Below are positions 32,328 through 43,240 of a DNA stretch of 64,000 bases, piece after piece. The position numbers and the translations under genes were made by a program. This stretch comes from Nematostella vectensis. Lineage: Eukaryota > Cnidaria > Anthozoa > Actiniaria > Edwardsiidae. Position 1 is the first letter of the stretch, and every line of letters begins with the position of its first letter. The notes beneath the pieces are model-generated. The model searched no databases. It saw only the letters and a list, made by a program, of their open reading frames with translations, and was not told where the DNA came from. The stretch spans positions 1 to 64,000 of the forward strand of contig NC_064045.1 of the NCBI RefSeq assembly GCF_932526225.1. The letters are read 5' to 3'.

Positions 32328-35265
32328 GAGCTCCGCACATTGTGCGGAAGCCCGTCTCTACGCTGCGGTCGTTTGATGGCTTTAGCCGTCGTGGCGTTAC
32401 ACGTAGCACGTCATGTGAACACCAACGGCACTGACACGCGGTGTCAACACGAGGTAGCAGTCGCGGACTCACCAGATTGCCAGTCTGCAATCCCAGTCCC
32501 CAATCCCACTTCTTCAGCAACCAAATAGTCGCATCTGTTTATCGTCACACCTGAGGTGGGTCAGATCGACATACTGCTGAGGTTTGTCTTCGCTGTCTTC
32601 GAAAGACGTTAAGAGGCGCTCTAACCAGCTCGTTAACTTGGCGTTCAGCGCGCGCCATGGGTATAAGTCTCCTACACCCCTAGCAAGGCGGACATGAAAG
32701 CAATCCTGCATAACTACGGCGCGGAGCTCTCAGAAGAGAGGATGAAAGAGTACATGAAGGCCCTCAAGACGAAAAAGTTCTCGAAGTTAGAATTTTGCTT
32801 GCGTCACCCTTATACTCGCTCTAGTTGAACGGTAAGCGCAATAAACCACCGCCCACGAAAACGCATTGATCACACTTGACGACGCACGTGTACCATGATG
32901 AGCGACGAATCCTTTGAGTCTTCTTGAGGGGGGCGCCGCAGATATCGAGTCATTGGAATGCTTGACGCAGTCAGCTACCGGAGGTAAGCAAACTGAGATA
33001 GCAGACGCGAGGGAGAAACTCGCGATTCTCGTAGCCTCGGGGAAGTCGAGAGAATGGTAGGCAAGGCCGTGACTCACGACGACGTCAAACAACGCATGAG
33101 CGCCGAGGAGGTGAGAAAGTACGAGAAGCGATACGAGACCGCTCTAGCCAGCCTGACAACATAAGCCCTGGCAGATAGACGCTGCCGATAGACAGTGTGA
33201 TCGATCTTCACAATTACCTCGTGTCTGACTACATCATCACCAACGAGCTCCGCACATTGTGCGGAAGCCTGTCTCTACGCTGCGGTCGTTTGATGGCTAG
33301 CCGTCGTGGCGTTACACGTAGCACGTCATGTGAACACCAACGGCACTGACACGCGGTGTCAACACGAGGTAGCAGTCGCGGACTCTCCAGTTTGCAATCC
33401 CAGTCCCCAATCCCATTTCTTAAGTAACCAAATAGTCGCATCTGTTTATCGTCACACCTGAGATGGGTCAGATCGACATACTGCTGAGGTTTGTCTTCGC
33501 TGTCTTCGAAAAACGTTAAGAGGCGCTCTAACCAGCTCGTTAACTTGGCGTTCAGCGCGCGCCATGGGTATAAGTCTCCTACACCCCTAGCAAGGCGGAC
33601 ATGAAAGCAATCCTGCATAACTACGGCGCGGAGCTCTCAGAAGAGAGGATGAAAGAGTACATGAAGGCCCTCAAGACGAAAAAGTTCTCGAAGTTAGAAT
33701 TTTGCTTGCGTCACCCTTATACTCGCTCTAGTTGAACGGTAAGCGCAATAAACCACCGCCCACGAAAACGCATTGATCACACTTGACGACGCACGTGTAC
33801 CATGATGAGCGACGAATCCTTTGAGTCTTCTTGAGGGGGGCGCCGCAGATATCGAGTCATTGGAATTCTTGACGCAGTCAGCTACCGGAGGTAAGCAAAC
33901 TGAGATAGCAGACGCGAGGGAGAAACTCGCGATTCTCATAGCCTCGGGGAAGTCGAGAGAATGGTAGGCAAGGCCGTGACTCACGACGACGTCAAACAAC
34001 GCATGAGCGCCGAGGAGGTGAGAAAGTACGAGAAGCGATACGAGACCGCTCTAGCCAGGCTGACTACATAAGCCCTGGAAGATAGACGCTGCCGATAGAC
34101 AGTGTGATCGATCTTCACAATTACCTCGTGTCTGACTACATCATCACCAACGAGCTCCGCACATTGTGCGGAAGCCTGTCTCTACGCTGCGGTCGTTTGA
34201 TGGCTAGCCGTCGTGGCGTTACACGTAGCACGTCATGTGAACACCAACGGCACTGACACGCGGTGTCAACACGAGGTAGCAGTCGCGGACTCTCCAGTCT
34301 GCAATCCCAGTCCCCAATCCCATTTCTTAAGTAACCAAATAGTCGCATCTGTTTATCGTCACACCTGAGGTGGGTCAGATCGACATACTGCTGAGGTTTG
34401 TCTTCGCTGTCTTCAAAAGACGTTAACAGGCGCTCTAACCAGCTCGTTAACTTGGCGTTCAGCGCGCGCCATGGGTATAAGTCTCCTACACCCCTTAGCA
34501 AGGCGGACATGAAAGCAATCCTGCATAACTACGGCGCGGAGCTCTCAGAAGAGAGGATGAAAGAGTACATGAAGGCCCTCAAGACGAAAAAGTTCTCGAA
34601 GTTAGAATTTTGCTTGCGTCACCCTTATACTCGCTCTAGTTGAACGGTAAGCGCAATAAACCACCGCCCACGAAAACGCATTGATAACACTTGACGACGC
34701 ACGTGTACCATGATGAGCGACGAATCCTTTGAGTCTTCTTGAGGGGGGCGCCGCAGATATCGAGTCATTGGAATGTTTGACGCAGTCAGCTACCGGAGGT
34801 AAGCAAACTGAGATAGCAGACGCGAGGGAGAAACTCGCGATTCTCGTAGCCTCGGGGAAGTCGAGAGAATGGTAGGCAAGGCCGTGACTCACGACGACGT
34901 CAAACAACGCATGAGCGCCGAAGAGGTGAGAAAGTACGAGATGCGATACGAGACCGCTCTAGCCAGTCTGACTACATAAGCCCTGGCAGATAGACGCTGC
35001 CGATAGACAGTGTGATTGATTTTCACAATTACCTCGTGTCTGACTACATCATCACCAACGAGCTCCGCAAATTGTGCGGAAGCCTGTCTCTACGCTGCGG
35101 TCGTTTGATGGCTAGCCGTCGTGGCGTTACACGTAGCACGTCATGTGAACACCAACGGCACTGACACGCGGTGTTAACACGAGGTAGCAGTCGTGGACTC
35201 ACCAGATTGCAAGTCTGCAATCCCAGTCCCCAATCCCACTTCATCAGCAACCCAATAGTCGCATC
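32328..35265. repeat. 907-bp tandem array (about 3.2 copies) built from decayed Polinton-type sequence
   Basis: Units start at GAGCTCCGCA at 32328, 33245, 34152 and 35060; spacings are 917, 907 and 908 bp, and the last copy is cut after about 206 bp. Copies are about 98-99% identical by eye. A further 160-bp piece sits at 36955-37116. Copy 1 and that outlying piece read GATGGCTTTAGCC, whereas copies 2-4 all read GATGGCTAGCC, a shared 2-bp deletion. Open frames of 101 and 124-129 codons on the minus strand recur in each copy but are antisense to the recognisable gene fragment. Confidence 0.9.
32331..33170 (+). pseudogene. Polinton-type conserved-protein fragments (scrambled, broken), first array unit
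   Basis: Plus-strand pieces resemble a conserved protein of Polinton/adintovirus-like elements. A C-terminal piece at about 32345-32528 includes LRCGRLMALAVVALHVARHV and ends at TAG. A middle piece at about 32690-32800 includes AILHNYGAELSEERMKEYM. A third at about 32905-33165 is Glu/Lys-rich (MSAEEVRKYEKRYETALA) and interrupted by stops. The C-terminal piece precedes the others, so the unit is circularly permuted, as expected of a tandem array cut out of a gene. Frameshifts and stops make it non-functional. The product's role is not known to me; association with Polintons is recalled from family resemblance. Confidence 0.55.
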
Positions 35266-35460
35266 ACAAATGGGAACCTCATGGAATTATAAGTGCACAG
35301 CATCTCGCGCAACCTGACTAACAAACTGCTTATTAACCTGCACGTACGCTTTCGGGGTTAGTTGAGAGAATCACGAGCACCGAACCACCCGCGACCCGAC
35401 ATATACACAAGTCGATGCTGGAAGGCGCTTGGCAAAGTGGAACCGAACGAAGGACGGAGG
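35266..35460 (+). repeat. Polinton-derived segment duplicated at 37117-37310
   Basis: This stretch, starting near ACCTCATGGAATTAT and running through CACGTACGCTT and CCACCCGCGACCCGAC, is closely matched at 37117-37310. In both places it directly follows a copy of the 907-bp unit's tail. The junction of tail and segment was therefore present in the ancestral element and duplicated as a block. Confidence 0.75.
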
Positions 35461-35469
35461 TGGAAGGTT

Positions 35470-35545
35470 TTAGGGGATGGTTCAAACAGGTACAGGGATT
35501 CAAGAGCTAGGTACTATACATTATAATAATTAATAATTTTAAAGA
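35470..35545. repeat. Solo fragment of the right-arm composite satellite inside the Polinton remnant
   Basis: About 75 bp, including GGGGATGGTTCAAACAGG and TTCAAGAGCTAGGTA followed by TATAATAATTAATAAT, match the tail of the cassettes that fill 44-64 kb, including the transition into (TAA)n. It sits at a break between two Polinton-type fragments, 4 kb away from the main array. Confidence 0.75.
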
Positions 35546-35660
35546 AAAATAATTAATAATCATTCAAATATATATGTATATGTATATATGTATACTGGGA
35601 AGCAAGTGGTATATGGCACCAGCGCTAACGTCGCTATTTGCCATGTTTGTTATGTCGGAA

Positions 35661-35931
35661 CTAGGTCAGCTCTAATACGAGGCGAACAGGCTTGCCCTTA
35701 AACTCTATCCGTCTACCGCAGTCATCCCTGATCCATCTTTGGATACTGGAGACATACTCAGAGGAAGATGCTGCGACACAAACGGGGATGTCGGGTCCAT
35801 AGACGACTTTCTCGTGCGGTCTCTCGCGGGTTTCTAGGCGAGCGACAACGTTTGAAGGCTTGCCTAAGGAGAGGCATTGCGTGCGATCTACGATATCGCA
35901 GCAATAGTCACGTGACTCCGTACTACTAGGA
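35661..35931 (-). pseudogene. C-terminal fragment of a Polinton-type minor structural protein (tentative)
   Basis: On the minus strand the last 50 or so codons before the stop at 35661 read like the conserved C-terminus of a Polinton-type structural protein (IRDDCGRRIEFKGKPVRLVL). The rest of the gene is missing: the frame runs on antisense into the neighbouring capsid-like fragment. It lies tail-out beside that fragment, so the original gene order is disturbed. It is an old broken copy; identity rests on one motif. Confidence 0.4.
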
Positions 35932-36660
35932 ATGTCAGTCATCGATAAACTTGACCCCCAACGAATATTGAGAACTCCTCTCAACCCGTCGACGGCTTCT
36001 TCCGGCGAGACGCTATATGTGGCGATCCTAAAGCTATCGGAAGGCGTCACGCTCGTGCCTGGCTCCTTGATGGTCGGTTTCGATCTCTCCATCTCAGGCC
36101 AAGCAAATAATACAGTCGTGAACAACGTCGGCCGAAATCTCGTGAGCCACCTGAAAATCACGTTTGCAGGAGAAACGCTCCAGGACACCAACCGCTACGA
36201 TGTCTTCAAGACTTATGAGGAGCTTTACCTGTCCAAGATCGATTGGAGCAGGGCATAAAGTCAGAAAACATGCGCAAGCGTCGCTCCAGGGCTGGCGATA
36301 AAGCGACTAGAAACGCCAAGGAGAAAGCTCTAAACGCCGCCCACGGGAGTAGTACACCATTTCGCTAGACCATTCTCCGCTGACGACGGCGTTGTACCCA
36401 AGGGCGCTCTGCGAGGACGACAACCTCGTCTGCAGCTGCCGCCTACCAAAACGGCACAACGTTCTTCAAATAGCAAGTGAACCTCCACAAGAACTTCGTG
36501 ATTAACAAAGGGACAGACAGCATAATCAACGAGAGTGACAACCTGCCGCGAAGGTCTATGAGTGGTCTGCTGCTCCTCTTTGTGAAGCCATACACGGCAG
36601 GGGCTCGCGACTCTTAGAAGTTCTTGTACCCCGCCATCAAGAACGTTTGCGTCACAAACG
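35932..36660 (+). pseudogene. Polinton-type major-capsid-like gene, broken
   Basis: The first 108 codons (35932-36258) are open and resemble the N-terminal part of the double-jelly-roll-type capsid protein of Polinton/adintovirus-like elements (GSLMVGFDLSISGQ, ITFAGETLQDT). The frame stops at TAA 36256-36258. Further recognisable pieces continue to about 36655 in shifting frames, interrupted by internal stops (for example a TAG just after KPYTAGARDS near 36615) and deletions. It covers well under the full family length and cannot make a capsid. It is a fossil of an integrated virus-like transposon. No reconstruction was attempted. Confidence 0.7.
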
Positions 36661-36818
36661 ACTACGCCCAACGGATTTTTTGAGGGAGGCGAAGAGGAGG
36701 TCCGTCAGTGGCAGCGGAGCGCCTAGTTTCAGGCACGGGTACCGTAAACTGTCACGTGTTTGTGGTGGCCGACGCCCAAATGAAGCTTATGAACGTACAG
36801 CTAGAGTCCATACAATAC

Positions 36819-36955
36819 TGAGCATCCCATTTAACGCTCTCATCGTGTGCCCAACGTCATACAGGAAGACTAGATTCATTGTGGACCGGCTACGCGGCAC
36901 TTTCGGAGGCAAGTTTGACTACATCGTACGCCCTACCTTTGTCTACAACAAAACT
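36819..36955 (+). pseudogene. Packaging-ATPase-like fragment (FtsK/HerA type), broken
   Basis: A short open piece, FNALIVCPTSYRKTRFIVD then FGGKFDYIV and PTFVYNKT, resembles the region around Walker A of the genome-packaging ATPase found in Polintons. The P-loop is degenerate: the expected Gly-Lys-Thr context reads YRKT. Capsid-like then ATPase-like order on one strand fits a Polinton. At 36955 it is fused directly to a piece of the 907-bp unit, so the rest of the gene was deleted. Confidence 0.6.
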
Positions 36956-37310
36956 CTCTACGCTGCGGTCGTTTGATGGCTTTAGCCGTCGTGGCGTTTT
37001 ACGTAGCACGTCATGTGACGCGGTGTCAACACGAGGTAGCAGTCGCGGACTCACCAGATTGCGAGTCTGCAATCCAAGTCCCCAATCCCACTTCTTCAGC
37101 AACCAAATAGTTGCATCATAAATGGTGGAACCTCATGGAATTATTAGTGCACAGCATCTCGTGCAACCTGACTAACAAACTGCTTATTAACCTGCACGTA
37201 CGCTTCCGGCGTTAGTTGAGAGAATCACTAGCCACGGACCACCCGCGACCCGACCTATACACCCTGGACAAGTCGAAGTTGGAAGGCGCTTGTAAAAGTG
37301 GAACCGAACA
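36955..37310 (+). repeat. Second locus of the 907-unit tail plus its following segment
   Basis: 36955-37116 repeats the TCTCTACGCTGCGGTCGTTTG part of the 907-bp unit through the AACCAAATAG end, with an internal deletion after the GTCATGTGA stretch. 37117-37310 repeats 35266-35460. It retains the longer GGCTTTAGCC form seen in array copy 1. Confidence 0.75.
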
Positions 37311-37331
37311 CAGAAAAAAGCTGTGCAACAC

Positions 37332-37414
37332 GTTGAGTCGACGGTCGCTAGCGAGTCGCAGGGACGCGAGAGCTATCATGCTCCCTGCGACTCGCTAGCG
37401 ACCGGCGACTCAAC
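37332..37414. repeat. Inverted repeat with 33-bp arms
   Basis: The arms at 37332-37364 and 37382-37414 are reverse complements with one mismatch, around a 17-nt loop. They contain the palindrome CGCTAGCG. The sequence is GC-rich compared with its surroundings. Confidence 0.85.
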
Positions 37415-37912
37415 GCACACCAGTCCCGGAAAGCAACTCTGCTTTGTCGGCCAGCTCGGTTATCGGGGTCGCTGGTCTTCTAGTGTCCTTGATCGGCCTA
37501 GACACACACGTAGGCGGGAGCTAGCTGCCGCTACCGAATGTACCGACGACGTGACTCACGTGACTCGCCCACGAATGCACAGCAACCAACCCGGACAATA
37601 AAACCACGATTGTTAGCCATGGGATAAGCAGACATTTAAACACGAGAGCCCACTCCATATCCGTACGTTGGTGCATCGCAATGACGCAGCAAAGCAAGAT
37701 TACACAGACCATCACCAATCACCGGTATTGGCTGGGTTGGGCGCAAAATTTGGCGCGAAGACTTCACCAAAGACACCTCCGCGAACGCCATGAACTACGC
37801 AAAAATGTTGTCAGCCATTGCGGATGCTTTGCATCCGCCTTTGCGTCGCTTTGAAGTTCCTGCCGAACGATGAGAGCCACGAAAAGGCACTCGAAAAATA
37901 CCAACAAGACTA
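37415..37912. other. No gene recognised; GC-rich remnant sequence
   Basis: Short frames only. CpG-rich composition continues from the Polinton-type fragments, so this is probably decayed sequence of the same element. No protein motif was recognised. Confidence 0.3.
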
Positions 37913-38144
37913 TATGGACGCTACCAACAGCGGCGACAAAAATCCTCGATTGGCAAGCGCAAAGTACGGCAAGATGGCATACAGCCGCGCGCTGTGATTT
38001 AGATCTGGCGGCCCTTTTCCATACTGCGCGTATTGCAGACCGGTTGTGGACTGCTATGCACGAGGTAGCAGTCGCTGCCATCTCTTGCCGTACTTTGCGC
38101 TTGCCAATCGAGGATTTTTGTCGCCGCTGTTGGTAGCGTCCATA
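37913..38144. repeat. Long inverted repeat, 67-bp arms around a 96-bp core
   Basis: 37913-37979 and 38076-38144 are reverse complements, differing only by a 2-nt insertion (TC). The left arm reads on the plus strand as a Lys/Asn-rich piece (MDATNSGDKNPRLASAKYGK) that looks like real protein, so one arm is probably gene-derived and the other a flipped duplicate. The core contains GCACGAGGTAGCAGTCGC, which resembles ACACGAGGTAGCAGTCGCG in the 907-bp unit. Confidence 0.85.
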
Positions 38145-38419
38145 ATGGGTGAATGACACCGAAGGTGTCGTTGGCTTTGGTGACATTGCTAACCGAAGCC
38201 TCGAGTTGTGGCACGCAGACAGCGAGTGCGTTAAGAGATTCGTAATGTCGTTTTCCGAGGGCCTACCGACGTCAGAAAGAGCGCCTCGGCACTACCTGAG
38301 CAAACGGCAACCGCCTGTTGGAGACTGGATCTGGCTCAGCCCGTTAGACCACCCCGTGGTCTGTTAGGAGCTTTGTCATCAACCATGCTCTTGTCATCAA
38401 CCAGCACGTCATCAACAAT
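38145..38419. other. No gene recognised
   Basis: Frames of up to 72 codons occur on both strands without recognisable motifs. There are short reiterated stretches around 38375-38420 (GTCATCAACCA-like, three times). Confidence 0.3.
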
Positions 38420-38760
38420 GAGGACTTTAGGCCATGTGAGTTCTTCGTCGGACATTATGTGTCGGCAATGTATTGCAACAGGACGTGAGTCTGACATTCC
38501 ACTTGTACATTCCTGACTGTCGTCCAGCCGGTCGATACTGAAGCATTGGCTCTTGGTGTATCCCCCTGAAACAGAAGCTGAGTGCCACAGGCCGTGCACT
38601 TCTTTATCGCGTCAGCAATCATGCCGACTACGTGGTCTACCGTTAGAATAGTGCGAACCCGTATACTTTGTGCGACCCTTCTCTTGTATTCTATAGCGGA
38701 ACGATTGATTCGCGCTATGATGAGCTCTTCACTGGGAGTAGGGTTAGGTGTATACAGCAT
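38420..38760 (-). pseudogene. HNH-nuclease-like fragment, frameshifted
   Basis: On the minus strand one frame gives KKCTACGTQLLFQG, and a neighbouring frame continues with YTKSQCFSIDRLDDSQECTSG. Together they have the layout of an HNH-type metal finger: a first CxxC, then an S-I-D-R-L-D-D core followed by Gly-Asn positions and a later Cys. The switch of frame near 38570 and later breaks make it non-functional. It lies among virus-like fragments and on the opposite strand to the capsid-like piece. No full-length relative can be named from memory with confidence. Confidence 0.4.
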
Positions 38761-38959
38761 TCGTATGCAGCACTCTAAGCTGTGGTCTATGATAAGACGT
38801 CTCGCAGTTTGGGTAGTTGAGCCTGGAGGGCAGGCTGTCGCATGTACTGTACGGCTTTCCGCAGTGTCTTCACATAGGCAGCGGTAGTCGGACTCGAACC
38901 AGCGGATGTTCCCACTCCTCGAGCATACCGTGAGGCCCCTCTATATCTCCCCAGGGCAG

Positions 38960-39115
38960 GACCTGCCACGGCAGCGTGGCCAGATACTCTAGGATTGCAC
39001 GTAGCACTTTATTCTGTACCTTACAGCACTCGTCAATGATGATTACTTTTGCGAGACAGTCGAGTTTGTGTTCCAGGTCTGAGGGTCTGCATTCCTCTAT
39101 CCGCTTCTCCGCGGG
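38960..39115 (-). pseudogene. Helicase/ATPase-like fragment with Walker-B motif
   Basis: The minus strand reads LDCLAKVIIIDECCKVQNKV and then LRAILEYLATLP, the typical hydrophobic-DE signature of a P-loop helicase or ATPase with a following helix. The stop at the upstream side and the loss of frame downstream show it is truncated. A related frame (39128-39337, containing REDVLRVCAQMP) may be an adjoining piece. Superfamily-1-like is a guess. Confidence 0.35.
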
Positions 39116-39502
39116 TATGCAGAGGAATTAGTGGTAGGTGTTTGAGCCTTCACCGCGAGGCATTAAGAGCAGTGCTTGTTCCCGGACTTCTTCGAATTTC
39201 AAGCCGCTCGGATTTCGCTCCACTGGGCACCGCCTATAAGTTTGTGGCATCTGTGCACACACCCGGAGGACGTCTTCGCGAGCAATCCGCCCCAGGCGGA
39301 TTGGCCTTGATATGGTACCATTGTGAGCGTCGGACACCGTCTTTAGGTCAGATGAGCCTCGTCGGCATGCTCAAAGTTAATAAGTGGTACGTGCCCACAA
39401 GGAGGTTTGTCAGATACGCAGCTTCTTCACGGTCGCGAACTACGATAGAGGACTCGTCGCCATGGCGAGCGCACTTTCCTACGAAACGGACAGCAAGATC
39501 TC
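39116..39502. other. Decayed sequence between helicase-like fragment and first tRNA-like unit
   Basis: The ORFs on both strands here overlap each other and the left edge of the tRNA-like repeat. None has a convincing motif beyond a possible continuation of the helicase-like piece. Confidence 0.3.
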
Positions 39503-39593
39503 GACCCTCAGGATGCTCAGTGGTACACAGGCTTCCCTTCTCAAACAAGAGAGCCGGGGTTCGAATCCAGGTCAGATCAACTTGGGATTTTTT
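39503..39593 (+). repeat. Diverged solo tRNA-like unit at the array's left edge
   Basis: It keeps the B box (GGTTCGAATCC), GCTCAGTGGTAC of the A-box region and a T6 run at 39588-39593. Its 5' part (CTCGACCCTCAGGAT) differs from all other units, and its minus-strand partner is missing. Confidence 0.6.
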
Positions 39594-39865
39594 CAGGGGT
39601 GTAAAGGGACGTAAGGGGACGTTAAGTTAAGTGGTTTGTAAGTGAGTTGACAAGTGAACAGGGTAACAAGAGTTGGTCAAAGGGGTTTCAAGAAATGGTA
39701 ATAAGGGTCAATGATATCAAGAACTAGGTCATAGGGGTGCAAGTTATGAATGAGTGGGTACAACCAAGCGCTTACCAACTTGCACCCCTGTGATTCTGCC
39801 GTTCATATCTTGTACACCTGTGCACCCACCCCCTAATACCATCGTCCTTACCTTTAACACCCCTG

Positions 39866-40127
39866 AAAAAGTCTCTAGTTTATCTTACCTGGATTCGAAC
39901 CCTGGCCCGTTTGCTTGAGAAGCGAGACCCGTACCACTGAGCCATAGCGCCACCCTCGAGATATCAAGGAAAAACTACTCTATACCTTATAAGGCTGGGT
40001 AAACAAGGCTATACGGTAGTCACTTCTAGTTTTCAAGAGAGTGGCGCGATAGCTCAGTGGTACGGCTTTGCTTCTCAAACAAGAGGCCCGTGGTTCGAAT
40101 CCAGGTAAGATCAACTTGAGATTTTTT
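39866..40127. repeat. tRNA-like head-to-head pair 0 (minus 39866-39953, plus 40041-40127)
   Basis: First complete pair, 4.8 kb away from the rest. The plus unit has lost one G in TACGGCTTTGC, compared with TACGGGCTTCGC elsewhere. Its terminator is T6. Confidence 0.75.
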
Positions 40128-40402
40128 CAGGGGTGTAAAGACAAGGACGTTAAGGGGACGTTGAGATAAGTGAGTTTGTGGGTGATTTGACATGTGTACA
40201 GGGTAACAAGAGTTGGTCAAAGGGGTACTAGGTTTCAATAAATGGTTATAAGGGTCAATAATATCAAGAACTAGGTCATAGGGGTGCAAGTTATGAATGA
40301 GTGGGTACACAGGGGTACAGGGTATCAATGGCTTGGTCTAGGAGGTGCAGGGTTTTTAGGGATGGTTGAAACGGTTGCAGGGTTTCAAGAGCTAGGTAAT
40401 AT
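40128..40402. repeat. Cassette tail (conserved non-coding segment)
   Basis: This is the G- and A-rich tail that follows each plus-strand tRNA-like unit: GGGGTGTAAAGACAAGG, then GGTACTAGGTTTCAA, and GAGCTAGGTAATATGGGTAC just before the (TAA)n tract. Open frames across it on the minus strand repeat in every cassette and are not supported as genes. Confidence 0.7.
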
Positions 40403-40566
40403 GGGTACATTATAATAATTAATAATAATAATTAATAATAACAATTAATAATAATAATTAATAATAAAGATTAATAATTGGTAATTTATATATAAAAATA
40501 ATTGATAATTAATAATTAATTATAATTAAACATTAATTAATAGTAATAATTGATAATAATTGATAA

Positions 40567-40597
<31 letters not shown>

Positions 40598-42422
40598 AAT
40601 AATAATTAATAATAATTAATAATAATAATAAACATAAATAAGAATTTATAATAATAATAATAAATAATAATTAAAAATTAGTTATAATAATAATAATAAT
40701 AATAACAATAATAATAGTAATTAATAATAATACTAATAATATAATAATAATTAATAATAATACTAATTAAAAATGAACTAATAATAATTAATTAATAAAA
40801 ATCATTTATAATAATTATAATAATCAATAATAATTAATCAATAGTAATAATTAATTAATAATAATCATTAATCAATACTAATAATCAATAATAATAATTA
40901 ATAATAATAATGAATAGTAATAATAAATAATAGTAATAAAAAATAATAACAATAATAATAATTTATATAAATAATAAATAATATTAATAATAAATAATAA
41001 CAATAAATAATAATAAGACTTAATTATAATAATATTAAATAAGAATAATAAAAAATAGTAATAATAATCAATAATAATAATAAACAATAATAATAATTAA
41101 TAGTAATAACAATTAATAAAACTAATAATAAACAATAATATTTAATAATAATAATCAATAATAATTAATAATCATAATTAATCATAATAATGAATAATCA
41201 TAATAAATAATAATAATTAATAATCAAGATTAATAATTAGTAATTAATAATTAATAATAATAAATAATTAATAATGATTAATAGTTATTAAAAAATAATA
41301 ATTTAAAATGATTGATAATAATTAATAATTAAACATTAATAAATAATAAGAATAATAATAATTAAACATTAAGTACTGGTAATAATTAATTAATAATTAT
41401 TAAACATTTGTTATTAATAAATAGTAATTTAAAAAAAATTGATAATAATTAATAATTAATAAAAACAATAATAATAATAATTAATAATTAAACATGAATA
41501 AATAATAATAATAATAATTAAACATTAATTACTGGTAATAATTAATTAATAATTAAACATTTGCTATTAGTAATAATTAATAATAATTGATAATACTAAC
41601 AATAATTAATAATAATAATAATAATTAATAATAATAAACAATAGGAAGAATTCAAAATAATAATAATAATAAATAATAATAAAAAATTAATTATAAGTAA
41701 TAATTAATTAATAATGATGATTAATTAATAATTGTAATAATTAAAAATAATTAATAATAAAAAATAATGATAAAAATTATTAACAATATCAATAATTAAT
41801 AAAAATAATAATAATTAATAATTAATAATAATAATTTACAATAATAAAATAATAACAATTAAAAATAATAATAACAATTTCTAATAATAATCATTAATAA
41901 TAATTAAAAATTAATTAATAATTATAATAATTAAAAATAATAAATAATAAAAAAAATGGTAATAATTATTAGTAATAACAATAATTAATAATAATAATAA
42001 TTTCTAATAATAATAATTTCTAATAATAATAATTTAAAATAATAATTAATAATTAATAGTTATAATAATAATAATAATAATAACAAAAATTAATAATAAT
42101 AATAATTAACAATAAAGATTAAAAATTAGTAATTAATAATAATTAATAATAAATTAATATTAAGTAAGGATAATTAATAAAAATTAATATATAATAATTG
42201 ATAATTAATAATAAAGAATAATTAATAATGATTAATAGTTATCAATAATTAATAGTTTAAAATAATTAATGATAATTAATAATTAATAATAAAAAATTTA
42301 CAATAATTAATCATTAATAATTAAAAATAATTAATAATTATTCATCAATAACAATTAAAAATAATTAAAAAGTAATAATTAAACATTAATAATAATAATT
42401 AATAATATTAATTAATAATTAA

Positions 42423-42477
<55 letters not shown>

Positions 42478-42528
42478 AACATTTTTTATTAGTAATAGTT
42501 AATTAATAATACTAACAATAATTAATAA

Positions 42529-42720
42529 TACTAACTATAATTCATAACAATAACTATAATTCATAACAATAACTATAATTCATAACAATAACTATAATTC
42601 ATAACAATAACTATAATTCATAACAATAACTATAATTCATAACAATAACTATAATTAACAACAATAACTATAATTAATAACAATAACTATAATTAATAAC
42701 AATAACTATAATTAATAACA
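42529..42720. repeat. About 20-bp minisatellite TATAATTCATAACAATAAC
   Basis: About ten near-identical copies. The later ones change TTCATAACA to TTAATAACA, giving two blocks of homogenised variants. Confidence 0.85.
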
Positions 42721-42738
42721 ATATCTATAATTAATAAC

Positions 42739-42864
42739 AATAGCAATAGCAATAGCAATAGCAATAGCAATAGCAATAGCAATAGCAATAGCAATAGCAA
42801 TAGCAATAGCAATAACAATAACAATAACAATAACAATAACAATAACAATAACAATAACAATAAC
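42739..42864. repeat. (AATAGC)12 followed by (AATAAC)9
   Basis: Two hexanucleotide microsatellites abut at 42810/42811. They differ by one base, so one block probably seeded the other. Read on the minus strand they give a spurious Leu-rich frame. Confidence 0.9.
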
Positions 42865-42885
42865 AATAATAAAAATAATAATATA

Positions 42886-42945
<60 letters not shown>

Positions 42946-43166
42946 TGATAATAATAATTAATAATAATATTAATTAATAACAATAATAATAATTTATAAT
43001 AATAATAAATAATAATTAATAATAATCATTAATTAATAATTATAATAATTAATAATAAAAAATAATGATAATAATTATTAATAATAACAATAAATAATAA
43101 TAATAAGAATAAGGATAATAAGATACAAAATTAATTAATAATAATAATAAATAATAACTAATAATC

Positions 43167-43240
<74 letters not shown>

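Noticed and set aside
32787-34907. Recurring 101-codon minus-strand frames in the 907-bp array
   Set aside because: They are antisense to the plus-strand Polinton-like fragment and recur only because the DNA does; no motif is visible.
42693-42983. Minus-strand 96-codon open frame that is almost all leucine
   Set aside because: It is the translation of AATAGC/AATAAC/AAT microsatellites. The frame is open only because the period is a multiple of three.
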